DNA of 64,000 nucleotides. Origin: Emticicia fluvialis. Its GTDB lineage: Bacteria; Bacteroidota; Bacteroidia; Cytophagales; Spirosomataceae. Below are positions 8,572 through 15,610 of the stretch, piece after piece (the first letter of the stretch is position 1; each line of letters begins with the position of its first letter). The notes below the pieces were generated by a model, which saw nothing but the letters and a program-made list of their open reading frames with translations, searched no databases and was not told the DNA's origin. The position numbers and the translations under genes were made by a program. The DNA is taken from the NCBI RefSeq assembly GCF_024793945.1, contig NZ_JANUSD010000017.1, positions 1 through 64,000 of the forward strand, written 5' to 3'.

Positions 8572-9591
8572 TCAGGCTATTGACACAATTTCTAATATTC
8601 CGTGCTTAATCAGCAACCTGATGCCTTGTACTAATGCCGGATCGTTAAACTTGCCAGGCAGTTCGCGTATCATAATTTCCTCTGTTGTTAAAAGTTTGAG
8701 CAATAAGTCCTTTTGAGACAATGGGAAAGTTAATTTTGTGTCATAAAATTCTATTGTCACAAAGTCTTTGTGTTCAGTCAATGTAGGAGGTGGCTTCATA
8801 CTACACCGCAGGCGGCTGTCTGGCGTAAGTTGCCTGTGATGTAATACATCGAAGAGGCGTCCCCTTGGTTCCACAAAGTTCTTGTTCTGTAATTCGGCAT
8901 CATGCAGTGAAAGTCCGATGCTGAGATGCAGCGAAGGTTCATCAACCGAGATCGCCTCGTGAATGAATCCACAGGGGAGGTAAAGCGTGTCACCCTGCTT
9001 TAAAGTAAATTCATGGCTCGGGGCGGTAGGTGTCCATTTGGCTCTATCAAACGGCTCATTAGGGCTGGCAACGGGCATATCATATAATTTCCAGACTTTT
9101 GAACCATATACCTGTATCACAATTATTTCGTGCATGTCGTAATGCGGCCTGAATGCCTTAGATGCTGATGGCGTTAAATAACCGTTGATATTCAACTTTG
9201 CCTGGAACTGTTGGGCCAAATTTTGAGACAGCGCATACAGTGATGGAAAAGAAAGGTTCATTTGTTGTCCTACTACGGTGGAGCCATCGGCTAATAAACC
9301 AAATACTTTCCTGGTATTAATATTCTCAAGCGTCCTGTTACCAAAATTACTTTGATTTACATAGAAGCTTGTGGGCAATTCCATGCCATCTTTCACAACT
9401 CTTATACTTGGATAAATCAGATCCTTTCGCTCCAGGTAATCAGCCATGCTTTTAATGGACAGCAATTCTTTAAAAAAATCAGGTTGGTCTCGCTGGATAA
9501 GAAGCGGTTGGCGTTTAAAGAAATCGGCATAGAAAGCTTTGGTTGTGACAGGAGCAATAAGCTGCTCGAAATTTTGCTGCATATAGTTCAT
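8572..9591 (-). CDS. Cupin/JmjC-type Fe(II)/2-oxoglutarate oxygenase
   Basis: A 339-aa protein of the cupin_4/JmjC family. The Fe(II) ligands are visible as His150-x-Asp152 in FRPHYDMHEIIVIQ and His211 in LYLPCGFIHEA. The flanking VYGSKVWKLY and HEFTLKQGDTLYLP segments are the usual jelly-roll strands. Family members hydroxylate amino-acid side chains of ribosomal proteins or peptides. Its start codon overlaps the end of the kinase gene by 4 bp, so the two are translationally coupled. Next to a lasso-type cyclase and precursor, a tailoring hydroxylase acting on the peptide is the natural guess. The C-terminal 100 residues form the winged-helix-like region usual in this family. Substrate unproven. 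Confidence 0.8.
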   Translation of the reverse strand: MNYMQQNFEQLIAPVTTKAFYADFFKRQPLLIQRDQPDFFKELLSIKSMADYLERKDLIYPSIRVVKDGMELPTSFYVNQSNFGNRTLENINTRKVFGLLADGSTVVGQQMNLSFPSLYALSQNLAQQFQAKLNINGYLTPSASKAFRPHYDMHEIIVIQVYGSKVWKLYDMPVASPNEPFDRAKWTPTAPSHEFTLKQGDTLYLPCGFIHEAISVDEPSLHLSIGLSLHDAELQNKNFVEPRGRLFDVLHHRQLTPDSRLRCSMKPPPTLTEHKDFVTIEFYDTKLTFPLSQKDLLLKLLTTEEIMIRELPGKFNDPALVQGIRLLIKHGILEIVSIA

Positions 9592-10511
9592 TTACTGTTC
9601 AACCTAGGTAAATAATGCATAACCTTTTCAACGAGCTGGGCAACAGTATTATCTGAACTTTTTCTAGATATCTCGTATACCGGAACCTTGGCAATAAGTG
9701 CCGAAATAGTTAAAAAATGCTGGCCGCCCATACCCATTGCATTGATCTGACCGGTCCGATAGGTTTGTGATTGAATTCTCATAAAGCTTGTCATTGGAGG
9801 CAGTGATTGAATGCTAACTTCTTCATTCCCGTTTTCAGCAGGGTTTAGCAGAAAAATTTTCAACACGGGCATTAAATCTGTCTGATAATTGGTGTGAATA
9901 AATTTCGAATACTTATTTACACCTGGTCTAATTTCCATGTCGGAGTCTGGCTTTCTAAGACCCAGCTTTTCAAAACTATCTTCCCAAAGCTTCATCATTG
10001 GGTATGTCGGTGATACTTTTACTTCATCAATTGCATTTTCGCACTTTAGTATACACACATCATCCGAAAAGATTTGGTATCTTCTTGCCTGGAGTGAGGC
10101 AGCTATTGTTGACTTGCCCGCGCCAGAATGTCCGCAAAACAAAACAACACCACCTTTGACACACACAGCTGATGCATGCAGCATTATTTCATTCCGTTGG
10201 TGAAGTATCGCGGCCATAGCATTACTAAGCAAAAACAGTCGTACACTCTTTTCGTCAGATTCTTTGGAGGGGCTTACCACAATTGATTTTCCCGACGACA
10301 CATAATAACGAGCCACGGGAAGCCAAAGCAAGTATTGATCAGGTGATATTGAGCAATTGCTTTTATGTACCACTTTGTCACCTGCGATAGCCGATGGAGT
10401 TTCACCATAACTGATCTTTAAATCAGGTTCATCCACGAATTCGCGCGGAAGCAATTCGGGAAATTCCAACTCCGATTCAATATGAAGGCCGTAGCCCCAA
10501 TAACGATACAT
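9588..10511 (-). CDS. HPr-kinase-like protein, probable lasso precursor kinase
   Basis: 307 aa from the ATG at 10511. The Walker A loop is FCGHSGAGKSTIAASL (about 127-140), followed by the YQIFSDDVCIL Walker B-like strand. The N-terminus MYRYWGYGLHIESELEFPEL is the usual opening of the stand-alone HPrK-like family. Relatives in lasso clusters (paeninodin type) phosphorylate the C-terminal Ser of the precursor, and the candidate precursor here ends in Ser. An upstream TTG at 10559 would add 16 residues, but the ATG start matches the family better. It overlaps the oxygenase gene by 4 bp. The same frame stays open without ATG up to about 10630, perhaps debris of another gene. Confidence 0.8.
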   Translation of the reverse strand: MYRYWGYGLHIESELEFPELLPREFVDEPDLKISYGETPSAIAGDKVVHKSNCSISPDQYLLWLPVARYYVSSGKSIVVSPSKESDEKSVRLFLLSNAMAAILHQRNEIMLHASAVCVKGGVVLFCGHSGAGKSTIAASLQARRYQIFSDDVCILKCENAIDEVKVSPTYPMMKLWEDSFEKLGLRKPDSDMEIRPGVNKYSKFIHTNYQTDLMPVLKIFLLNPAENGNEEVSIQSLPPMTSFMRIQSQTYRTGQINAMGMGGQHFLTISALIAKVPVYEISRKSSDNTVAQLVEKVMHYLPRLNSK

Positions 10512-10945
10512 ATTAATTTTAATTTCGTCTAAAGTAAGTATTCGTTTTCTATTTAACAACTTCCATAAATGGGAATTGACCCATCCAATTATCCAATCAA
10601 GAACAGAACTGTTTTTCTGCGAAGGCTGGAATTAAACAATAAATAAACGGTGTCACGATTGAATATGGCAGAAACTCAATAAGGCTCTTCTTTACAGCAG
10701 AGAGCCTTAAATTGTTGGTTATCAAACTCATAGTTTATATTTATTGTCAGTTCTAATCGAAAATCTGTTAGATTTGATGTTGGGTCAATTACCCCCTTAT
10801 ACTATGAGTAAATATAAACACTTTCTCGTAAGTAACCAATAGTAAAATAAAGTAAACTTACTTATCTATACGACATTGAATAGCCTGTATGAAAATGGCA
10901 TATAAATTTTGGGGGCAATAATTTTGTACGTTCTTCCAATAATCC
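10512..10945. other. Intergenic stretch upstream of the kinase gene
   Basis: No intact gene. On the minus strand an ATG at 10731 opens 42 codons (MSLITNNLRLSAVKKSLIEF) ending in TGA. Just beyond, the neighbouring frame (SSVLDWIIGWVNSHLWKL) stays open into the kinase frame. This may be a frameshifted remnant of a gene once upstream of the kinase. Family unknown. Confidence 0.3.
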
Positions 10946-11302
10946 TCATCGGGAGCGTCGAATACAACGCTTAGCGTTTTTTTCTGAACGCCCGATAACA
11001 TAAGTTACTTCCGCAACTTTTTTGTTATGGCGCCCAAAAAGTGGTCGTGGGCGTTCCTTATGGTTATTTTCGAATGCAAGTGGCTCGTAACGCTCATAAA
11101 GGCTACTGTACATAAAATCAAAATTGCTGTGATCGATAAATAACAATCCGGACACATTTAATTTAGCATCTAGGAAGATGAGCCTTCCAATTACCTTTTC
11201 GAAGATCACGCTTACCGCCATTGGCGATACCAATAGCAAACTTTTATTGACCCGAATATCTGCCCTGAATCTATCACTTAAAAGAAGTATAAGGTCGTTC
11301 AT
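10946..11302 (-). CDS. Hypothetical protein, unrecognised
   Basis: A 118-aa open frame with ATG start. The first two thirds are hydrophobic and mixed alpha/beta in look (LLLVSPMAVSVIFEKVIGRL, KLNVSGLLFIDHSNFDFMYS). The last third is rich in Arg and Lys (KERPRPLFGRHNKKVAEV) and ends RCIRRSR. No motif I recognise. It lies alone between the kinase and B1 genes on the opposite strand to B1. A partly overlapping plus-strand frame exists over its 5' end and looks worse. It may be a real small gene, a fragment of a decayed one, or chance. Confidence 0.3.
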   Translation of the reverse strand: MNDLILLLSDRFRADIRVNKSLLLVSPMAVSVIFEKVIGRLIFLDAKLNVSGLLFIDHSNFDFMYSSLYERYEPLAFENNHKERPRPLFGRHNKKVAEVTYVIGRSEKNAKRCIRRSR

Positions 11303-11426
11303 TATAGAGACAAATAAATTAAACGCTTTACTTTTCCTTTTTCCTATACGAAAATATGCAAGATTATGGGCAAAAGCATTCTTATCTAAGACCAGAGATA
11401 TAATTCAAAAAATTATTTATTGCAAG

Positions 11427-11458
11427 TGATTATACTATCTTTTGATTATACTATCTTT
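11427..11458 (+). promoter_or_regulatory. Tandem duplicated -7 element upstream of B1
   Basis: TGATTATACTATCTTT occurs twice in direct tandem (11427-11442 and 11443-11458), ending 22 bp before the B1 start codon. Each copy contains TATCTTT, close to the Bacteroidota -7 element TAnnTTTG. A duplication of a promoter -7 region is the simplest reading; a regulator binding site is the alternative. Confidence 0.45.
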
Positions 11459-11480
11459 AAAGATTAAAATTCAAGGAATA

Positions 11481-11759
11481 ATGATCACTCCTCAATCTCT
11501 GATCATACGGAATGACCAGCAGTTCCTGACAAGCGAACTTAGTAACGAACTCCTTATGATGAACCTGGATACTGGCAATTATATACTTCTAAATGAAGTA
11601 AGTGCCGATGTCTGGAAATTGCTCGAACAACCCCTACGTGCTGAAAGCATTGTTGATAAACTGGTAGACATTTATACCATTTCAAAAGAGGATTGCTTGC
11701 AGAAAACATTTCTTTTCTTGAAGGAAATGGCAGATAATGAACTGGTGTCTGTCCGGTAA
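11481..11759 (+). CDS. PqqD-like RRE protein (lasso B1)
   Basis: 92 aa from the ATG at 11481, preceded by AAGGA. The PqqD/RRE fold is recognisable: two N-terminal beta strands ending in LMMNLDTGNYILLNEVSADV (about 30-49), then WKLLEQP, the turn AESIVDKLVDIYTISKEDC and the final helix FLKEMADNELVSVR. RRE proteins bind the leader peptide and hand it to the peptidase and cyclase. The next start codon, of the B2 peptidase pseudogene, follows 1 bp after its stop, the normal B1-B2 arrangement. Earlier in-frame codons from 11442 are possible but give an atypical N-terminus. The gene is intact although its partner is broken. Confidence 0.8.
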   Translation: MITPQSLIIRNDQQFLTSELSNELLMMNLDTGNYILLNEVSADVWKLLEQPLRAESIVDKLVDIYTISKEDCLQKTFLFLKEMADNELVSVR

Positions 11760-11760
11760 T

Positions 11761-12200
11761 ATGCTTAAAAATACCTTTAGGAAAACCGTAGGTTTTCTTG
11801 AATCCCTTTTTCATTAAAGCTGCTGTTTATTGAAGCATTCGTGACCTCCGGGAGAGTGAAACTTACGCTTATATTTTTCGAGCCAGGCAGGTTGGCAGGG
11901 GGGCGCGAACTTTGAAACTCCTGCAGATACTGACCAAGCAACTTTGGAACTCAGAAAGCAGGCGGATTTCGTACTTGGTCTTGGTAATAGTTATGCCCCC
12001 TGGCCTGCAGAATGTTATACCCGTGCGCTTACAGGTAAACTGCTTCTTAAAAGAAGAACGATTGATTCTACTCTATAGATTGGGTTAAAAAAGATGATAG
12101 CGGTAATTACAAGGGGAATGCTTGGTTGCGCTCCCGAGATACTTATACTACCTGATATTACCAGGCTCAGGAATTGAGCATAAATTATATATTCAGTTAA
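11761..12200 (+). pseudogene. Lasso peptide B2 (transglutaminase-like leader peptidase), broken
   Basis: Read across frames, this is a B2-type protein. MLKNTFRKTVGFLESLFH is followed by a TAA and a frameshift near 11815, then KLLFIEAFVTSGRVKLTLIF, a second frameshift near 11900, then ADFVLGLGNSYAPWPAECYT and RALTGKLLLKRRTIDSTL. The PW-x-x-x-C catalytic Cys context and the LLLKRRTIDSTL block match the B2 signature. A TAG (12076-12078) replaces the Tyr expected after STL, then GLKKDDSGNYKGNAWLRS follows, where the family has AHAW: the catalytic His is Asn. A further TGA (12151-12153) comes before the frame fades at 12200. The decay is clear but recent enough for most of the protein to be legible. 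Confidence 0.8.
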
Positions 12201-12401
12201 TGCTTACTTAATCTGAAGTAGCTTACCAGATTGTGGAAAATCACACAAGGGTTGGGTCTCAAATTATCTTTGAAATGGTCAACAGAAAGCGGGATTAGGG
12301 GCTGAATCGAAAGGTAATGTCCAACAGAGTATTAATAAATTACACAATTACGGGCACTAACCAGCTGTTAAGATTGATCTATATCTACCCCCGAAATTGC
12401 A

Positions 12402-12436
12402 GAAAACAAAAAAAGCACTCATTTCTGAGTGCTTTT
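12402..12436 (-). terminator. Terminator of tRNA-Asp
   Basis: On the minus strand AAAAGCACTCA-GAAA-TGAGTGCTTTT is followed by TTTGTTTT. It begins 2 bp beyond the tRNA 3' end. The 200 bp on its other side, toward the B2 pseudogene, hold nothing I can identify. Confidence 0.85.
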
Positions 12437-12437
12437 G

Positions 12438-12511
12438 CGGTCCGGACGGGACTCGAACCCGCGACCCCCTGCGTGACAGGCAGGTATTCTAACCAACTGA
12501 ACTACCGGACC
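12438..12511 (-). tRNA. tRNA-Asp (anticodon GTC)
   Basis: A 74-nt cloverleaf: acceptor GGTCCGG pairs with CCGGACC, discriminator G, anticodon stem CCTGC/GCAGG with GTC at 12477-12475, and the T arm GCGGGTTCGAGTCCCGT. CCA is not encoded. The 3' end faces the decayed accessory region (1-12.4 kb), a typical relation between tRNA genes and genomic islands, but no direct repeat of the tRNA 3' end was found in the window. Confidence 0.95.
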
Positions 12512-12554
12512 TTCTTCTCCTTAACGCTTCGTGATTTTTATTTTCTCTCATCGT

Positions 12555-12586
12555 TTGGGACTGCAAAGGTAGGAACATTATATTTG
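12555..12586 (+). promoter_or_regulatory. Promoter of the DinB-like gene
   Basis: TTG (12555-12557), 21-bp spacer, TATATTTG (12579-12586): a full Bacteroidota -33/-7 pair, 27 bp before the ATG. It interleaves with the divergent tRNA promoter. Confidence 0.65.
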
Positions 12587-12594
12587 CGTGTCAA
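12564..12594 (-). promoter_or_regulatory. Promoter of tRNA-Asp
   Basis: On the minus strand TTG (12594-12592), 20-bp spacer, TACCTTTG (12571-12564), about 53 bp upstream of the tRNA 5' end. The -7 element lies inside the spacer of the opposing DinB-gene promoter. Confidence 0.65.
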
Positions 12595-12613
12595 TACCTG
12601 AATCAAAAAAAAT

Positions 12614-13135
12614 ATGAAAATTTTTAAACCCACTCCGCAAGAGTATAACGCCCTTTCGTATCAACACAGTTATATTCAGCAAGTTACATCTGACGATGCC
12701 CTGAAACAAATGTCAGAAAATATTTCAATTGTGGATAACTTCTATCAATCATTACCTTCAGAAAAACACTTTTACCGATACGACACCGGTAAATGGACGC
12801 CCATTGAGATACTCGGCCATCTGATTGATACAGAAAGAATACTGGCCTACCGTGCCTTGTGTATTGCCAGAGGCGAAAAACAGTCGCTGCCGGGTTTTAA
12901 TGAGGCTCAATATATGGCAGGCACCAACTTTAACAAAAAAAGTCTCAGAAGTTTACGCTTACAATATAAAGCGCAGAGAAAATCTACTATATTGCTTTTC
13001 AAATCGTTCAGCAATGATGAGTTGCATCGGGTTGGTTTGGCCAATAACCAGCCTACTTCTACAAGAGCGCTGGCCTGGTTGATTCCGGGGCATGAGTTGC
13101 ACCATCTAAAAATCCTGAACGAACGCTATCTGTAA
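12614..13135 (+). CDS. DinB-family (four-helix) metal-binding protein
   Basis: A 173-aa DinB-like protein. The three-His metal site is visible as EILGHLIDTERI (about residue 62-73) and PGHELHHLKIL (about 158-168). The family includes thiol S-transferases (bacillithiol and mycothiol type) and many proteins of unknown role. A bacillithiol-linked YtxJ is encoded elsewhere in this window, so a bacillithiol-related function is possible but not shown. ATG at 12614 is favoured by the strong upstream promoter. The M20 peptidase gene starts 10 bp downstream, suggesting one transcript. Confidence 0.85.
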   Translation: MKIFKPTPQEYNALSYQHSYIQQVTSDDALKQMSENISIVDNFYQSLPSEKHFYRYDTGKWTPIEILGHLIDTERILAYRALCIARGEKQSLPGFNEAQYMAGTNFNKKSLRSLRLQYKAQRKSTILLFKSFSNDELHRVGLANNQPTSTRALAWLIPGHELHHLKILNERYL

Positions 13136-13145
13136 TTTTATTAAG

Positions 13146-14432
13146 ATGAATAAAGCTTTAATCTTTTTGCTTCTATTACCGGGTTTTAATGGGCTGGCGC
13201 AAAAAATCAGTCCGGTCGAAAAAAAAGTGGCAGAACATATAACCGCGCACATTGCCCAAACCGAGCAATTGCTTGAAAAAGTGGTGAATATCAATAGTGG
13301 CACCCTGAACCTCGAAGGTGTAAAACAGGTCGGACAGCTATTCCGTCAGGAATTTGAGGCTCTGGGTTTCACCACAGAGTGGGTTGCACTGCCAGATTCC
13401 CTCAATCGTGCCGGTCATCTGGTGGCGTACCGGAAAGGCAAAAAAGGTAAAAAATTATTTCTGATTGGCCATCTAGACACCGTTTTCGAGAAATCAATGC
13501 CTTTTACACCCTTTACCCGGCTGAACGAAACATTTGCTACCGGGCAGGGGGTAAATGATATGAAAGGAGGCGATGTAATGATTATTGCCGCTCTGAAAGC
13601 CCTGCATGCCCAGAACTTACTCGACGACACCAGCATAACTATTTACTTTACCGGCGACGAAGAGAGTTCGGGCAAACCCACCAGCATCAGCCGCAAAGAT
13701 TTTATTGAGCGTGCCCGCCAGTCAGACATTGCTCTGGCTTACGAAACCGCTCAGAGTTTCAGCATTGCTGCCACTGCACGCCGGGGTGCAAGTGGTTGGG
13801 AATTAACTACCACGGGTAAAACTGGTCATTCGTCAGGTATATTCAATGCCGGTATGGGTTACGGAGCCATTTATGAAGCTGCCCGTATTTTAGACCGCTT
13901 CAGAGAAACCCTGAGCGCCGAAAAATACCTGACCTTTAATCCGGGCGTAATTTCAGGTGGAACCGAGGTAAGTTATAACCAGGCTACTGCCAAAGGTGAG
14001 GCCGTGGGCAAAACAAACATCATTGCCCAAAAGGTAATAGTAACCGGCGATTTACGCTTTATCAGCGAAGCACAGAAAGAAAAAGCCCGTAATAAAATGC
14101 GTGAGATTGTGGCCCAGAACCTGAACGGAACAACTGCAGAAATAAAGTTTTCAGACGGTATTCCGGCCATGGAACCAACACAGGCCAATGCTGACTTGCT
14201 GAAAGTGCTGAATCAGGTGAGCCATGATTTGGGTCTGGGCGAAGTAAAAGCCGGAGACCCGGGTTCTCGCGGTGCCGGAGATATTTCTTATATTGCGCAG
14301 TATGTACCTTGTCTCGACGGCCTTGGCGCATCCGGACAGGGAGCGCACGCGCCCGGAGAAACCATCAATCTGAAGGAGTTTCCGGCACTTACACAACGTG
14401 CGGCTTTATTAATTTACCGACTTACCCGATGA
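13146..14432 (+). CDS. Secreted M20-family metallopeptidase (glutamate carboxypeptidase-like)
   Basis: 428 aa with a signal peptide (MNKALIFLLLLPGFNGLAQ), so probably periplasmic. M20 zinc motifs are in order: IGHLDTVFE (first His-x-Asp), GVNDMKGGDVM (bridging Asp), and TGDEESSG (general base and ligand Glu). An AARRGASGWELTTTGKTGHSS segment leads into the dimerisation domain. The last His ligand lies near the C-terminal GASGQGAHAPGE. Such enzymes remove C-terminal or N-acyl amino acids. The stop overlaps the next start (ATGA), so it is translationally coupled to the Nif3 gene. Confidence 0.9.
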   Translation: MNKALIFLLLLPGFNGLAQKISPVEKKVAEHITAHIAQTEQLLEKVVNINSGTLNLEGVKQVGQLFRQEFEALGFTTEWVALPDSLNRAGHLVAYRKGKKGKKLFLIGHLDTVFEKSMPFTPFTRLNETFATGQGVNDMKGGDVMIIAALKALHAQNLLDDTSITIYFTGDEESSGKPTSISRKDFIERARQSDIALAYETAQSFSIAATARRGASGWELTTTGKTGHSSGIFNAGMGYGAIYEAARILDRFRETLSAEKYLTFNPGVISGGTEVSYNQATAKGEAVGKTNIIAQKVIVTGDLRFISEAQKEKARNKMREIVAQNLNGTTAEIKFSDGIPAMEPTQANADLLKVLNQVSHDLGLGEVKAGDPGSRGAGDISYIAQYVPCLDGLGASGQGAHAPGETINLKEFPALTQRAALLIYRLTR

Positions 14433-15529
14433 GAATAAAAGACATAACTAACTATATTGAAAGACTTGCTCCCCTGCCCTATCAGGAGTCTTATGACAAC
14501 GCAGGGCTTATTGTGGGTAGTCCTGACGAAAATGTAACAGGTATACTGGTAACGCTCGATTCGACCGAAGATGTGGTGGAAGAGGCCATTCAGCGCGGTT
14601 GCAACCTTATTGTGGCGCACCACCCCATTGTTTTTAAGGGTATCAAGCGGCTGAACGGCAAAAATTACATAGAACGCACCGTTATAAAAGCCATCAAGAA
14701 CGACATCGCCATTTATGCCACCCATACCAACCTTGACAACGTGGTTGATGGCGTCAGTTTTAAAATTGCGCAGAAACTGAGCCTGCAAAGGGTTAAAATT
14801 CTGGCGCCCAAAACCGACTTACTGATGAAACTGGTGGTTTTTATACCAGTAGAACACACAGGAGACCTGTTGGATGCACTTTATGCCGCCGGGGCGGGCG
14901 AAATTGGCAACTACAGCCAATGCAGTTTCAGGGTTGAAGGCAAAGGCACATTTAAACCCGGGGCAGCGGCTGATCCGGTAATCGGGCAGTCGGGCGGGCC
15001 AATGGAAGAAGTTGAAGAAAACCGGGTAGAAGTTATTTTTCCGGCATATCTCAAAAACCAGATACTGGCCGCCATGCGCAAAGGGCATGTGTATGAAGAG
15101 ATTGCCTACTACCTTACCCAGCTGGATAACCGCCATCAGGAAGTGGGCTCGGGTGCAGTTGGTTATCTGCCTGCGCCGATGGCACCAACAGATTTTCTGG
15201 CCTATCTGAAACAAAATATGCAGGTTTCAGTTATCAGACATACAGGTTTGCTGAATAAACCTATAAGCAAAGTTGCCTTGTGCGGCGGTGCGGGTAGCTT
15301 TTTGTTGGGCGACGCCATCAGAGCCGGTGCCGACATATTCATAACTGCTGATTATAAGTATCATGAGTTTTTTGATGCCGAAAATCGCATCATCATTGCA
15401 GATATTGGCCATTATGAAAGCGAGCAATTTACAAAAGAATTGTTGAAAGATTATATTTGCAAAAAATTCACTAACTTTGCAGTCCATTTGTCGGAAACAC
15501 CAACAAATCCTGTTCAATATTATTATTAA
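14429..15529 (+). CDS. Nif3-like dinuclear metal centre protein
   Basis: 366 aa from the ATG at 14429, which overlaps the preceding stop. The frame extends upstream to 14309, but that part only shadows the peptidase gene. Metal ligands are visible in NLIVAHHPIVFKGIKRL and IYATHTNLDN near the N-terminus and in DIGHYESEQF near the C-terminus. VALCGGAGSFL is the usual second-half strand. The length and the middle insertion (about 130-250, CutA-like) fit the long Nif3 form of Bacteroidota. It is annotated in databases as GTP cyclohydrolase 1 type 2 homolog; the biochemical role is not settled. Confidence 0.9.
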   Translation: MRIKDITNYIERLAPLPYQESYDNAGLIVGSPDENVTGILVTLDSTEDVVEEAIQRGCNLIVAHHPIVFKGIKRLNGKNYIERTVIKAIKNDIAIYATHTNLDNVVDGVSFKIAQKLSLQRVKILAPKTDLLMKLVVFIPVEHTGDLLDALYAAGAGEIGNYSQCSFRVEGKGTFKPGAAADPVIGQSGGPMEEVEENRVEVIFPAYLKNQILAAMRKGHVYEEIAYYLTQLDNRHQEVGSGAVGYLPAPMAPTDFLAYLKQNMQVSVIRHTGLLNKPISKVALCGGAGSFLLGDAIRAGADIFITADYKYHEFFDAENRIIIADIGHYESEQFTKELLKDYICKKFTNFAVHLSETPTNPVQYYY

Positions 15530-15610
15530 TCAGATGATTGCAGGGGTGGTCTCCGCAGCAAACAACAACGCTTTAAATTCAAGACGGTCCGCCGTAGCGG
15601 TTCATATATT

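Noticed and set aside
11178..11429. 83-aa plus-strand ORF overlapping the hypothetical gene
   Set aside because: Poor composition, runs into the promoter duplication, and is antisense to a better frame.
12317..12601. 94-aa plus-strand ORF across the tRNA-Asp gene
   Set aside because: Its TGLEPATPCVTGR-type sequence is the well-known false translation of the complement of a tRNA gene.
15530..15610. Structured RNA between Nif3 and the zinc-ribbon gene
   Set aside because: GC-rich with a short hairpin, but no match to a known RNA fold that I can support.
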